A stretch of 64,000 nt of DNA from Calothrix sp. PCC 7103 (GCF_000331305.1 NZ_KB217478.1:2384151-2448150), one strand, 5' to 3'. Shown: positions 40,139 through 48,697, counted from the stretch's first letter. Notes: generated by a model from the letters alone, not told the origin. Numbers and translations are program-made.

Positions 40139-40990
40139 CTATCTAGTAAACGTAATTGTATCTGGGGAAGTTCCGCTCACATATGGCGAATAAGTAGAGT
40201 TCCATGTTGGTCGATTCGGTGCGTTATCGGCATCAACTAAACCTGGAATACGTGCCCAAACATTAGCACTACCCGATTTAAACCAAGCATTTCTAGCTGT
40301 GGTTGTTTTGTTATTGCCAGAAGATGTTACGGCGCCAAATGTTTGGTTAATATTTCCCGACTCGATACCAATGGTTATCCAACGCGCGAAATTATAGGGT
40401 TGATAATTGTTAATGGCGCCTATTCCTACACCATTTAGTGTCACACAATAGTTAGCAGCGTTATTCACATAGCCGCACCAACGACTGTTTTGTGCATCGT
40501 CTCGTTCTATTTTGTATCTGTGTGTTCCAGATGGTACACCGTTTGCTTGCCCCACTCTACCTTCGTAGTAATGCAATTCTAGATTTGGTGAACTACCAAC
40601 TGGCGCCAGATTACGAACAGTTTGGAACGCAAAATAATGTCCCTCGTAGTAGGAAGGATTAGCACTACTCGAACCAGCGGGAACAGCAATAGTTGATGCT
40701 GTCCACGATTTAGTACAACCATGCTCAATCCACTGTTGTAAACCGCCATTCGCGGAATTATCAAAAGTTACCCATGTAGTTTTTACTAATGGGCGAATAC
40801 TTGCTGGCACACCTTGCAGATGATTTACGCAGCCATCTTGGTCAACTGCGGCGCCTTTATGCAACGACGAGTCGTACCGATGCTGGATATAATCTCGTCC
40901 GTTAAATGGGATATCTCCCGGAACACTTTGAGCTAATGAAACAGTTGGCGCCGATGCCAACAACAAACCTAGTAAGAACGTTTTTAACAT
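40139..40990 (-). CDS. Secreted beta-rich protein
   Basis: 283 residues. A Sec signal peptide (MLKTFLLGLLLASAPTVSLA) is followed by a beta-rich mature domain with six or so cysteines (GCVNHLQ, HGCTKSW, RWCGYVNNAANYCV) that could form disulfides. YYEGHYFAFQTVRN and FARWITIGIESGNIN resemble carbohydrate-binding or Neprosin-like beta domains, but no family can be assigned. Unusual in phage genomes. Confidence 0.6.
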   Translation of the reverse strand: MLKTFLLGLLLASAPTVSLAQSVPGDIPFNGRDYIQHRYDSSLHKGAAVDQDGCVNHLQGVPASIRPLVKTTWVTFDNSANGGLQQWIEHGCTKSWTASTIAVPAGSSSANPSYYEGHYFAFQTVRNLAPVGSSPNLELHYYEGRVGQANGVPSGTHRYKIERDDAQNSRWCGYVNNAANYCVTLNGVGIGAINNYQPYNFARWITIGIESGNINQTFGAVTSSGNNKTTTARNAWFKSGSANVWARIPGLVDADNAPNRPTWNSTYSPYVSGTSPDTITFTR

Positions 40991-41056
40991 ATATTAGAGT
41001 CTTGTGTCCTCAACAGTGTACATTGTATTATCATTTGCTAATACATACAAACTAGA

Positions 41057-41103
41057 ACAACAGGCGCCTAGTGTATCGACCACCACAGGCGCCTGTTGTT
41101 TTA
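41057..41103. promoter_or_regulatory. Strong GGCGCC hairpin between divergent secreted-protein genes
   Basis: ACAACAGGCGCC (41057-41068) and GGCGCCTGTTGT (41088-41099) form a perfect 12-base stem followed by TTTT. Lying upstream of both divergent genes, it is not a normal gene-end terminator and may insulate or attenuate. Confidence 0.6.
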
Positions 41104-41210
41104 AGCAGCTTATTTAAATTTTATTTGTTATACAAATATACTACTACAAGAAATCCGGAAGTGCAAGTAATAATGTGTATAAATGGTGTGTAAATAGTGA
41201 CACAAAATAT

Positions 41211-41615
41211 ATGAGATTAGTAAAAGTGTTATTGATTGGGAGTTTAATGTTTGGCGCCGTTTCTCCTGTTAGAGCGGAATATACAAATGTAGAATCCCAG
41301 GACGTAAAAATTCAAGCAGCGCGCGACCGAGCGGCTATAAGTGGTTTTGTAGTGAAAGCGTCAAGGCTAAATACTCTGCTGGTGAGAGGAAGATATGAAG
41401 AATACGTTAACGAGGCGCCTGATACTATTCTGGCATGGGAAGCTGCAAAAAATAGCTACTCTTACATGCCAAATCACGAATTCCTAGACAAGGCAATACA
41501 GGTACACAGATTTTTCTTCACTGCTTTAGATTCAGGCAATTTAAGCCAAACAGTAGTAGATATAATCTTAGAAGACTCTCAAAAACATATTCAACAATAC
41601 AGGCGCCTATCATGA
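41211..41615 (+). CDS. Secreted helical protein
   Basis: About 134 residues from ATG 41211. RLVKVLLIGSLMFGAVSPVR then AEYTN is a signal peptide; the mature protein is helical (DVKIQAARDRAAISGFVVKA, EFLDKAIQVHRFFFTALDSG). Upstream in-frame codons lie in promoter-like DNA. It is divergent from the two secreted proteins and overlaps the next small gene by four bases. Confidence 0.6.
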   Translation: MRLVKVLLIGSLMFGAVSPVRAEYTNVESQDVKIQAARDRAAISGFVVKASRLNTLLVRGRYEEYVNEAPDTILAWEAAKNSYSYMPNHEFLDKAIQVHRFFFTALDSGNLSQTVVDIILEDSQKHIQQYRRLS

Positions 41616-41755
41616 ATGAACCAAAAATAACCAAAGAATTCTTAAAAGATATCGAGAAAAATCTAAAAAGCGTAAACATTCCACGCTTGACTTACGAAAA
41701 TGGCGCCTACTATATGGACGGGATGAAAGTAGAGCTACCTGACAAACTTTTCTAA
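41612..41755 (+). CDS. 47-residue protein coupled to a secreted protein
   Basis: ATG 41612 overlaps the previous stop (ATGA), ending at TAA 41753-41755. It contains TKEFLKDIEKNLKSV then LTYENGAYYMDGMKVELP. Too short for domain recognition; the overlap and terminator right after support it as a gene. Confidence 0.5.
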   Translation: MNEPKITKEFLKDIEKNLKSVNIPRLTYENGAYYMDGMKVELPDKLF

Positions 41756-41764
41756 TTCAAATAA

Positions 41765-41806
41765 AAAACAGGCGCCTATCTTTGCTTAGAAGAGTGGCGC
41801 CTTTTT
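41765..41806. terminator. GGCGCC-paired terminator between convergent genes
   Basis: GGCGCC at 41771 and 41796 pair and are followed by TTTTTG on the plus strand and an A-run at left. Confidence 0.75.
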
Positions 41807-41840
41807 GTCGTCCGTTTAACTATCAAATATTATACCATTT

Positions 41841-42482
41841 CTATCTAGAATTTCTCCACTGCACACCTGGAAACCCGCCGAACCGTCGTATATGCCCGTG
41901 ATACTGTTGACACTGTGTCAAATCTTTTCTACACGCTCGTTGCGACGGTAAGCAAGGTTGACCATTCAAATCGTAATTCACATTAGTAGGCGCCTGACAC
42001 CTGTCATCACTCAATTGCCAAGTACACCGTCGTAAATATCTTCTACCACCTTTTCTATCTAATGTTTCTGATGGCACTAAATCAAATTCAAATTCTCTTT
42101 TAAAGGCGCCACTATATTGATTAATTCTTAGCTCAAAAGACCGATAAGCAAGCGGGTCGGCAGCAGGTTGGTTATCTAAAAATGGTGAATATGTTCTGAT
42201 TGCGGTAAGTTTGGCGCCAAGTATTCCGTAATTATCAATTAAGGTGCCAACTGTTCCAGAAATATCTGACACACTTAATTTAGTTTGTATCGCCGATTCT
42301 CCATCTTTTGGCATCCACTGTACTTTGCAAGCAATTGGTAGGTACTGAACACCTCGATAAGAAACGGCGCCAAAATTACAGAATGAAGTAGTGGGAAAGT
42401 TAGATACAAAAGGATTGAACACAGTAAATAAATCAATGGGATTTTCTATGTCCAATCCCTGGATGTAATCGTTAAGTGGCAT
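41841..42482 (-). CDS. Minor tail protein gpL-like
   Basis: 213 residues. The C-terminal cysteine pattern (RCTWQLSDDRCQ, CLPSQRACRKDLTQCQQY) matches the iron-sulfur-binding end of lambda gpL; the N-terminal beta domain (IDLFTVFNPF, SVSYRGVQYLPIA-type region) also fits. gpL joins the tail tube to the tip complex. It is on the minus strand, followed by small genes and gpI in reverse of the lambda order. Confidence 0.78.
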   Translation of the reverse strand: MPLNDYIQGLDIENPIDLFTVFNPFVSNFPTTSFCNFGAVSYRGVQYLPIACKVQWMPKDGESAIQTKLSVSDISGTVGTLIDNYGILGAKLTAIRTYSPFLDNQPAADPLAYRSFELRINQYSGAFKREFEFDLVPSETLDRKGGRRYLRRCTWQLSDDRCQAPTNVNYDLNGQPCLPSQRACRKDLTQCQQYHGHIRRFGGFPGVQWRNSR

Positions 42483-42485
42483 ATG

Positions 42486-42686
42486 TTATAGATTTTCGGG
42501 AATTAGTGCCTTGTCGATTAAATTGTGATTAATGGCGCCTGTCCATAGCTTCTTAATTGCTTGTTTGGCTACTGGAATTAAATCATCTTTCTGTTTAGAA
42601 AAATCGTAAGCACTTTCAATATTTACGTTATCCAATACAAAAAGTAATTCTTGCAATTCTTCTTCTGTTAATTCAATTTTACACAT
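42486..42686 (-). CDS. Small helical protein in the tail-tip operon
   Basis: 66 residues (LTEEELQELLFVLDNVNIES, then AKQAIKKLWTGAINHNLID). It overlaps the upstream gene by eight bases and lies three bases before gpL. No family recognised. Confidence 0.55.
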   Translation of the reverse strand: MCKIELTEEELQELLFVLDNVNIESAYDFSKQKDDLIPVAKQAIKKLWTGAINHNLIDKALIPENL

Positions 42687-42981
42687 GATTAATTATGATA
42701 TCCCCTTCGTATTTCCACACTTTAGCCCACTTGCTGCTATCCCCTTTGTCCCCCTTGTCCGCTATCACTACTAGCTTAAATGAATATGGTATTAACTCTA
42801 TATTTTCTGGTGGCGCCTCTAATAGTTCGATGTCTTCTACTATTGGTTGTTGCAAATGCTTAGGTAAGTAGCATATTCGCTTATCATCTCTGTTGCAAAA
42901 GCTAGGTATTGGTAACTGTTGCAAGCAAAGCGCTAATTGTTCAAGCGTTAAAATCCCTGGTCTACAAATATTAAAATCCAT
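42679..42981 (-). CDS. Tail-operon protein of unknown function
   Basis: 100 residues. LTLEQLALCLQQLPIPSFC near the start and a C-terminal VVIADKGDKGDSSKWAKVWK; the GDKGD piece is collagen-like and may be part of a short fibre. It lies between gpL and the repeat-bounded 42988 gene. Confidence 0.5.
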   Translation of the reverse strand: MDFNICRPGILTLEQLALCLQQLPIPSFCNRDDKRICYLPKHLQQPIVEDIELLEAPPENIELIPYSFKLVVIADKGDKGDSSKWAKVWKYEGDIIINHV

Positions 42982-42987
42982 AGGTCT

Positions 42988-43296
42988 TTACAAACTCGTA
43001 TATTCAGATAATAAATCAGCGCCCTTTATTCTCGCTTGTCCGGAAATATCTTTACTTGCCACCCCTTCTTTAAGCGCGACCAGGTGTAGCTCGTCAATTA
43101 CTTGCATGACTTTTGAGCTACTTGGAAGCTCTTTGTGACTGTAATTAATATAAATTTTTTGCACTATCTCCCTATTCTGCTTTGGGAATCCCAGTATTCG
43201 CTCAACAAAACGTGGCTGATACCAATAAACAAAATGCCCACCGAATAAACCACTAGAAACTCCTTGCAATTCCCATCCTTTATAATGCTGTAACAT
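42988..43296 (-). CDS. Repeat-bounded accessory protein
   Basis: 102 residues (GWELQGVSSGLFGGHFVYWY, ILGFPKQNREIVQKIYINYS). Its last codons and stop lie in a 21-bp sequence repeated at the end of the next gene (43305-43325), so both proteins end SEYTSL. The gene therefore looks inserted downstream of gpI through, or together with, a short direct repeat. Function unknown. Confidence 0.6.
   Translation of the reverse strand: MLQHYKGWELQGVSSGLFGGHFVYWYQPRFVERILGFPKQNREIVQKIYINYSHKELPSSSKVMQVIDELHLVALKEGVASKDISGQARIKGADLLSEYTSL
42989..43009. repeat. 21-bp direct repeat, copy 1
   Basis: TACAAACTCGTATATTCAGAT, identical to 43305-43325 (316 bp apart), spanning stop codons in both genes. Confidence 0.9.
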
Positions 43297-43303
43297 AATA
43301 ATC

Positions 43304-43855
43304 CTACAAACTCGTATATTCAGATTTTATAGCAAATGATAATACCTGGAGGCTACCAACCATTACATTATTTCCATAAACCATTTGTATTGGGTTCCCT
43401 TCAGCAGTATTTAGATTCCCTGTCCCCAATATTTCCGAGCGTTTTTGTTCCTCATCCGAAGGCGAGGCGCCATATCCAAAAAATAAACTTTGTGCAGCCA
43501 TAACGGCGCCAGCTACTATCAAGCTCGTCCCACCTGTCAACACACCTAACCCAACCAGCGCTAGTCCACCAATTAACCTTCCCACTGTTCCCGACCCCTC
43601 CAGCACAGGAACGATTACCAATGTTTTACCAGCTACAGGAAAGTCATAATGCTCTGGATTAATTGGTATATTTGCCTCACCCAAGACTAATTGATACTGA
43701 CACAGTGAATTAATAAAATGATGCTTTATTTCTGGTTCTTGGGAATAAAGCATTTGCAAAGATTCGCGGAGAGTGTACGCCACCCCTTGATATTCAGGCT
43801 TAAAAATGGCGCCTAGCTCTCCCGCTAATTTAACAGTGGTCAGTGGTTCAGTCAT
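43304..43855 (-). CDS. Tail assembly protein gpI-like
   Basis: 183 residues from ATG 43855 (TEPLTTVKLAGELGAIF), the lambda gpI opening. YTLRESLQMLYSQEPEIKHH, LVIVPVLEGSGTV and a hydrophobic glycine-rich region (LIGGLALVGLGVLTGGTSLI) follow as in the family, and ILGTGNLNTAEGNPIQMVYG is typical of its C-terminus. It assists assembly of the tail tip before gpJ. Ends at the second copy of the 21-bp repeat. Confidence 0.82.
   Translation of the reverse strand: MTEPLTTVKLAGELGAIFKPEYQGVAYTLRESLQMLYSQEPEIKHHFINSLCQYQLVLGEANIPINPEHYDFPVAGKTLVIVPVLEGSGTVGRLIGGLALVGLGVLTGGTSLIVAGAVMAAQSLFFGYGASPSDEEQKRSEILGTGNLNTAEGNPIQMVYGNNVMVGSLQVLSFAIKSEYTSL
43305..43325. repeat. 21-bp direct repeat, copy 2
   Basis: Identical to 42989-43009; encodes the last residues of the gpI-like protein on the minus strand. 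Confidence 0.9.
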
Positions 43856-44063
43856 CTTGATAATGCGATGGCTCGTGAATTTCTGCAATATGCAAAGAAG
43901 CGTGAATTCTTGTTAACTCTACAGCACTTTTGTATATCTCAAGCTTTTCCTGCTTACTAAGCGGTTCTTCTAAATTAACTTCTAGTAAGTCGCAAAAAGC
44001 CTCAAAAGTATTGACAATCGCTCGATAGTTTTGGTCAGAGCTTAGTTTATTAAAATGACTCAT
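43848..44063 (-). CDS. Small helical protein upstream of gpI
   Basis: 71 residues from ATG 44063 with GGAG upstream (SHFNKLSSDQNYRAIVNTFE, KQEKLEIYKSAVELTRIH). It overlaps the gpI start. Possibly a tail assembly cofactor; family not recognised. Confidence 0.55.
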   Translation of the reverse strand: MSHFNKLSSDQNYRAIVNTFEAFCDLLEVNLEEPLSKQEKLEIYKSAVELTRIHASLHIAEIHEPSHYQDD

Positions 44064-44074
44064 ATTTTTCTCCA

Positions 44075-44506
44075 TTATGGCGCCAATAATTCCATTTGTT
44101 TAACAGCGCGCTCCCCTTCTATAAACTGAGTACTGGCGCCAATTAATACATCAATCTTCCCTTCTAATTTTGCACTCACACAATCTGGTCGAATATATGG
44201 AGCATTGGCACAAACCACCGACCCGCCGATTTCGCATTGCACAGAAATCGTGACACCAATTTCACCATCATCTGTGTGTTTTAAACTAATGGCGCCAACT
44301 TTTCCGTTATTCCACACATCAGAATCTAGTCCACAAAATAAAATTGCATCATCAAGGAAAGCATCAAAAGCCTTTTCAAGCGCAAGCAATGGTTTATCTT
44401 TGGAAACCAGCTTTACTGTTTTGGTCGTGTTTGTGTCTAGGTCGAATGATTCGTAGTGAATTATGGTTTCGGCGCCAAGCTTTATTTTCTCGATTTGAAT
44501 ACTCAT
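44075..44506 (-). CDS. Protein of unknown function, CBASS-effector-unrelated trypsin-co-like beta domain
   Basis: 143 residues. KTVKLVSKDKPLLALEKAFD, AISLKHTDDGEIGVTISVQC and SAKLEGKIDVLIGASTQFIE give an alternating alpha/beta pattern without recognisable catalytic residues. I do not recognise the family; the short label only describes the pattern. It is the first gene of the minus-strand tail-tip operon after a terminator. Confidence 0.5.
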   Translation of the reverse strand: MSIQIEKIKLGAETIIHYESFDLDTNTTKTVKLVSKDKPLLALEKAFDAFLDDAILFCGLDSDVWNNGKVGAISLKHTDDGEIGVTISVQCEIGGSVVCANAPYIRPDCVSAKLEGKIDVLIGASTQFIEGERAVKQMELLAP

Positions 44507-44545
44507 TTGTTTACTGTGTCGTTGCGTCTCCTATCATACCAGAAA

Positions 44546-44577
44546 TAAAAAACTCTAGACGATAGGCGCCTAGAGTT
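44546..44577 (-). terminator. Terminator of the 44605 regulator gene
   Basis: On the minus strand AACTCTAG-GCGCCTATCGT-CTAGAGTT is followed by TTTTTTATTTC. The loop contains one GGCGCC. Confidence 0.8.
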
Positions 44578-44604
44578 CACAACAACAATAATGTCCAGTA
44601 TTCG

Positions 44605-45381
44605 CTAGTTGTATTCTAACAATTCCATCTGCTTGTATCTATCCGATTGTGCGACTCGTGCGTTTTTCTTACTTCGTGCCTGTTGGAATTGGAAAAAGAA
44701 TTTTGTGATAATGAGTAGCGTGTCTGGAAGTACGGAAATATCGGCGCCTTTTTCTGACCGGAATGACAACATAAATCCTAGATACATTTGCTCTGTCATG
44801 AATAGCTCGTTTTCCACTATTTGGTAATCCTGTCCTTCGATGAAGTCACGTTTTATGGCGCCAACTACATACGAATGACTGGCAATCCGTGAATCACGGT
44901 GTAGCTGTTTAGAAGAATAGGGGAATTCTAATCTATCGGTAACAGTGGCGCCTATCTTTGCTTCTAATTCGGCTACTCGTTGCTTAAGCGCTTCTACTTC
45001 TGAGTCGGGTTCGGCAAATAGCGCGCGCTCTAGAGATTCACGAATCCTGGTTTTCGCTTCTTCAAAATCAGCAATTAAATCCATCTTTTTACCAACGATG
45101 GTCTTGCTGTTCCTGGAAAGTGAAAGAAAAGCATTGCACTGCGCTTCTGTTAATAGCGCATATTTTTCAGGACGACCACCCTGTGTGCCTTTCTGAGGTT
45201 TTCCGTTTTCAAAACGGATTACCCCAAACCGTGACTCTACTTGGTCTTTGTACTCATCTAGTACGTTTCGCATCCAGTCGCCATGATGGACTTCGATGAT
45301 GTCGCGGCAGTATATGCGACTATCGATTACGGCTGTATTGTTTTCTACTTGTACAAACTTTAGCTGATTTTCTGATAACAT
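44605..45381 (-). CDS. Modular antirepressor (Rha-like N-terminus)
   Basis: 258 residues. The N-terminal 90 residues (NTAVIDSRIYCRDIIEVHHG, DWMRNVLDEYKDQVESRFG) resemble the phage regulatory protein Rha domain. A coiled coil (SEVEALKQRVAELEAKIG) leads to a C-terminal domain (LEFPYSSKQLHRDSRIASHS, KGADISVLPDTLLIITKFFF) nearly identical in layout to genes 49116 and 62584. Its 62-base leader is almost identical to that of 62584. Ends at a strong terminator. Confidence 0.75.
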   Translation of the reverse strand: MLSENQLKFVQVENNTAVIDSRIYCRDIIEVHHGDWMRNVLDEYKDQVESRFGVIRFENGKPQKGTQGGRPEKYALLTEAQCNAFLSLSRNSKTIVGKKMDLIADFEEAKTRIRESLERALFAEPDSEVEALKQRVAELEAKIGATVTDRLEFPYSSKQLHRDSRIASHSYVVGAIKRDFIEGQDYQIVENELFMTEQMYLGFMLSFRSEKGADISVLPDTLLIITKFFFQFQQARSKKNARVAQSDRYKQMELLEYN

Positions 45382-45447
45382 AGATTTGTCCTTTGTAGTG
45401 ATTGGGCAATTGGTGGGGTAGTTAGCGCTACCCTGCCTTAAAATATA
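45382..45447 (-). promoter_or_regulatory. Conserved leader with GGGTAG/CTACCC hairpin (copy 1)
   Basis: On the minus strand the leader reads TTTTAAGGCAGGGTAGCG-CTAACTACCCCACC, then AATTGCCCAATCAC and AAAGGAC before the ATG. The hairpin GGGTAG/CTACCC is shared with 62524 and 49977; only the loop varies. Confidence 0.75.
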
Positions 45448-45485
45448 TCATATATGTATTTTGTACTTTTGATTAATAAAATTTT

Positions 45486-47762
45486 GTGACACAAATATTC
45501 CGAGGCAGTGGAGGAAAAGGGGGCGGCGCCAGTCCAGATATATCAGACGTATCTGGCATTTCGTCTGACCGTGCGGAAGTTGTCTTGGGAATATGCGGAG
45601 GACAAGTGGGAGGGTTAGGCGCCATTCCAGCAAGAAACATTTACTTAGACGGGACACCAATAGAAAACCAAGACGGTAGTAAGAATTTTGAGGGGTTGGA
45701 TTTTTTCTTTTTAAATGGCGCCAATACACAAGCCACACTTCCTGGTAACAGTGGTTCAGAAATTTCTACCCCTACAAATGTGAATGTGGCTGTTGTTCAG
45801 TCAACGCCAATTTCTCGTAGTATCACCAATCCAGAAATAAACTCAATCCGTGTTCGCGTTGCGGTTCGGTTGCAGAAACAGGAATCGGATGGTGATGTTA
45901 AAGGCAGTTCGTTAAGGGTAAAGATTTCTGTGAAAGAAGGGGCAGGCGCCTTTATTCTTCGTGTCAATCAAGAAATAAAAGGAAGATTCCCTGATTTCAC
46001 AGTGTTTCCCTATTTGCTGCAAGTTAATCCAGATGTGTCGGATTATGTCGTCAGGGTAGAAAAAGAAGGCGCCAATACCACATCAACAGAAACACGTGAT
46101 TTACAGTGGTTAACCTACGAAGAAGTAGTACAAGCGCAATTGACGTATCCAAATACTTCTTGTTTGTGGATACAATACCCACCTAATTTATTTAGGTCGG
46201 CGCCATCTGTCACATTAAAACTAAATGGGTGGTTGGCTAGAATTCCAATCACAGCAACAGTGGCGCCAGATGGTGGATTAAATTTTAGTATCACCGCATG
46301 GAATGGAACATTTTACACAGCAGGCGTAGCGAACACTGACCCTGCGTGGTTGCTGTGGGGTTATTTAACTGACGTAAATTTTGGGCTAGCAATACCGATA
46401 GAAAGCATTGACAGGTACGCATTTTACCAAGCCAGTGTTTATAACAATGCTTTAATTTCTGATGGTTTTGGCGGAACAGAGAGAAGATTTAGTTTTAGAG
46501 GACAACTCGTTGTAGGTGGTGATAGCGAGGACAGATATGAAACCGCTCGACAAATTGCCGCAACGTTTGGCGCCAAAATTTACCACAATGGTTTACAATT
46601 CACAATTTGGCAAGACAGACCAACCGACGCACTACCTCGAATTGTTTCTAATGCAGATGTGGTAGACGGCATTTTCTTGAACACCACACAGGATTATTCA
46701 GCCATTGCTACTTCTTGCTACGTATGGAGAAATGACCCTGACCAAGAATTTCAAGAAACACCCGAACCTGTAGAATATCCTGCTGCCATAAATAAATTTG
46801 GGTACAAAGTCGAAGAATTCCGAGCGCTTGGAGAAACCAGAAGGGGTGGCGCCGTTCGTGCTGGTAGACGAGTAATTTTAAATTCTCTTCCATCTACGAC
46901 ACAGGGAGAGTTAGGGCAAATATCTTTTAAGATGCGCGCACATGCTTTGTTTTTTGAATTAGGAGAAGTTTTGCAAGTCGCGGATAGTGCAAGGAATCCA
47001 GAGCGTAAATCAGGATTAATCAAATCAGCTACCACTACACAAATTACCTTAGATTCTGTCGTAACAGTTGGCACCAGTGCAGTTCTATATTGCCTTCTAC
47101 CAAATATGACCACAGAATTTAGGGCAGTCACCACAGCACAAGGTAGTCGAACTGTTTTGAATGTTAGTCCTGCGTTTAGTTCGGCGCCACTTCCTCAAGC
47201 AACATGGCAATTAATCGATACTAGTACGGTTATTCGTAAATACAGAATAATAAATATCACACCAGACGTAGATAATCCCAATTTCTACGAAATAAGCGGC
47301 AAATTATATACTGACACAGTTTATGCAGAGATTGAGACAGGATGGTCATTGACTGCTTATTCTCAACAAAATACGGTGCCTGTAATTATCCCGCCACCAC
47401 GTGATGCAATTGGCGAAGGGTTAATAATAAATAGTGGCGCCATTTCTTATACGCTTTCTATTCGTTGGGAATTTGCAGCGCAATCCAATGGTTCACGCGA
47501 ACCATTTGTGCAAAGCTACGCAGTAGAATTTAAACGCGGTATTGATGGAGATTGGGGAAACCGCCAAACTGTGTCAGTATTCAATGCACGTTGGGAGAAT
47601 GTAGGCGCCGGGACTTTCTATGCTCGTGTTGCATCGATTGGTTTAGATGGTCGGTTTTCTGGATGGGTAGAGACTGGTAGTGTTACCATGAGTCCGGCAC
47701 CTGTCTCTACTACCGATGCGTGGTTGTTAACGTTTATGTTGCAGGAGGAAGAGTTATGTTAG
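45486..47762 (+). CDS. Tail tip attachment protein gpJ-like
   Basis: 758 residues from GTG 45486. The opening (GGASPDISDVSGISSDRAEVV, shortened here) and NIYLDGTPIENQDGSKNFEG are typical of the lambda J N-terminus; central beta domains (DRYETARQIAATFGAKIYHN, GLQFTIWQDRP) match the phage-tail tip domain, and a fibronectin-like segment ends the protein. It is shorter than lambda J (1132), lacking most of the C-terminal receptor-binding part; the LamG adhesin at 24579 may supply it. It is divergent from a regulator. Confidence 0.85.
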   Translation: MTQIFRGSGGKGGGASPDISDVSGISSDRAEVVLGICGGQVGGLGAIPARNIYLDGTPIENQDGSKNFEGLDFFFLNGANTQATLPGNSGSEISTPTNVNVAVVQSTPISRSITNPEINSIRVRVAVRLQKQESDGDVKGSSLRVKISVKEGAGAFILRVNQEIKGRFPDFTVFPYLLQVNPDVSDYVVRVEKEGANTTSTETRDLQWLTYEEVVQAQLTYPNTSCLWIQYPPNLFRSAPSVTLKLNGWLARIPITATVAPDGGLNFSITAWNGTFYTAGVANTDPAWLLWGYLTDVNFGLAIPIESIDRYAFYQASVYNNALISDGFGGTERRFSFRGQLVVGGDSEDRYETARQIAATFGAKIYHNGLQFTIWQDRPTDALPRIVSNADVVDGIFLNTTQDYSAIATSCYVWRNDPDQEFQETPEPVEYPAAINKFGYKVEEFRALGETRRGGAVRAGRRVILNSLPSTTQGELGQISFKMRAHALFFELGEVLQVADSARNPERKSGLIKSATTTQITLDSVVTVGTSAVLYCLLPNMTTEFRAVTTAQGSRTVLNVSPAFSSAPLPQATWQLIDTSTVIRKYRIINITPDVDNPNFYEISGKLYTDTVYAEIETGWSLTAYSQQNTVPVIIPPPRDAIGEGLIINSGAISYTLSIRWEFAAQSNGSREPFVQSYAVEFKRGIDGDWGNRQTVSVFNARWENVGAGTFYARVASIGLDGRFSGWVETGSVTMSPAPVSTTDAWLLTFMLQEEELC

Positions 47763-47941
47763 AAACAAAATCATTGCCTGGGATAGGGAGAAAATACACA
47801 TTTGCTAGCAATAGTATTACTATACGTATGCTATTCCTTCGACCGAGAATGTGGCGATTAAAAGTTGCTTATTTGAACAATCCACAGTTTAAAGAGCTAA
47901 GTTTATTTTTTTGTACAATTACCATAGTTATCTATAAATAG
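47756..47941 (+). CDS. 61-residue protein coupled to gpJ
   Basis: ATG 47756 with GGAGGAAG upstream, overlapping the gpJ stop. LETKSLPGIGRKYTFASNSI and a hydrophobic C-terminal stretch (SLFFCTITIVIY) that may insert in a membrane. Short, but the ribosome site and coupling are good. Confidence 0.5.
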   Translation: MLETKSLPGIGRKYTFASNSITIRMLFLRPRMWRLKVAYLNNPQFKELSLFFCTITIVIYK

Positions 47942-47945
47942 GATT

Positions 47946-48518
47946 ATGCTAGAAATCCCACAAATAGGTGAATTTTATAAGCACTATAAAGGTAATGTTT
48001 ATCGAATTATTCCTTGCCCAAAATATGCAAGCACTGGCGCCAAAATTTCCAGCTTTGATAGCAATGGCGCCATTGTTTGGTATCAAGATATAAAGACTCA
48101 GCAGGTATGGCGCCGAACATTAAAAGATTTTCTTGAGCCTAAAGTGCTTGATGATTCTACAGTGGTTAAACGCTTTGAGTTGGTAGAGAATGGCGCCGAT
48201 TTAATTTCCGATGGCTATCACTCATTTGGGGAATTGTACGAGCATAGAAATATTTTGTATCTAATATTTCTTTACTATTGCAAAGCAGAATCTAGCTGGC
48301 GAGCGACAAAGCATCATGATGGCACTGGTCATGATGGTTGGTTTATTGCAGGTTGCTATTTATTTGACAGACAAATTAGTTATCATTTACCAATGAATTT
48401 GTGGGATTATTGCTCGTTTCTAAAAACCTATGAAATGGCGCCTGTTGCTTGGGATGGTCACACGTCACAAGATGTTTTGCAAATCCTGAAAGATTATCTA
48501 CCACCTGTGAGTAAATAA
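47946..48518 (+). CDS. DUF1653-WDGH fusion protein
   Basis: 190 residues. Residues 1-80 (IGEFYKHYKGNVYRIIP, WYQDIKTQQVWRRTLKDF, VVKRFELV) match DUF1653, a small beta domain. Residues about 88-188 (SDGYHSFGELYEHRNILYL, SWRATKHHDGTGHDGWFIAG, then APVAWDGHTSQDVLQILK) match the WDGH-type phage domain. The HH-DGTGHDGWF core is histidine/aspartate-rich and could be an active site. Biochemical role unknown. It follows the gpJ pair and precedes a 59-residue protein. Confidence 0.65.
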   Translation: MLEIPQIGEFYKHYKGNVYRIIPCPKYASTGAKISSFDSNGAIVWYQDIKTQQVWRRTLKDFLEPKVLDDSTVVKRFELVENGADLISDGYHSFGELYEHRNILYLIFLYYCKAESSWRATKHHDGTGHDGWFIAGCYLFDRQISYHLPMNLWDYCSFLKTYEMAPVAWDGHTSQDVLQILKDYLPPVSK

Positions 48519-48697
48519 TGGAAAACGAAAATATTAAAACAGTTAGATTACCAATGACAAAAGAAGCGATGTTAAAGCTTGCACTTTCTTTACAAGAATT
48601 AAGTCAAGAAGACAAAGACGGATACGTAAACATAGAGACTGTAAGCATTGACAAAGAAAAGTTTGACTTTGTTTTTATGAAAAGCTGGGAGAAATAA
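48518..48697 (+). CDS. 59-residue acidic protein
   Basis: ATG 48518 overlaps the preceding stop (TAATG) and the frame ends at TAA 48695-48697. VRLPMTKEAMLKLALSLQEL and EKFDFVFMKSWEK suggest a compact alpha/beta fold. The terminator directly follows. No family recognised. Confidence 0.55.
   Translation: MENENIKTVRLPMTKEAMLKLALSLQELSQEDKDGYVNIETVSIDKEKFDFVFMKSWEK

Noticed and set aside
45190..45220. CCGTTTTCAAAACGGA inside the 44605 gene as an operator related to 62397
   Set aside because: It encodes part of the Rha-like domain and the matching core could be coincidence; flanks are unrelated.
45448..45738. Minus-strand 96-codon frame over the gpJ start
   Set aside because: Overlaps the well-supported gpJ N-terminus and a conserved leader; no coding signal.
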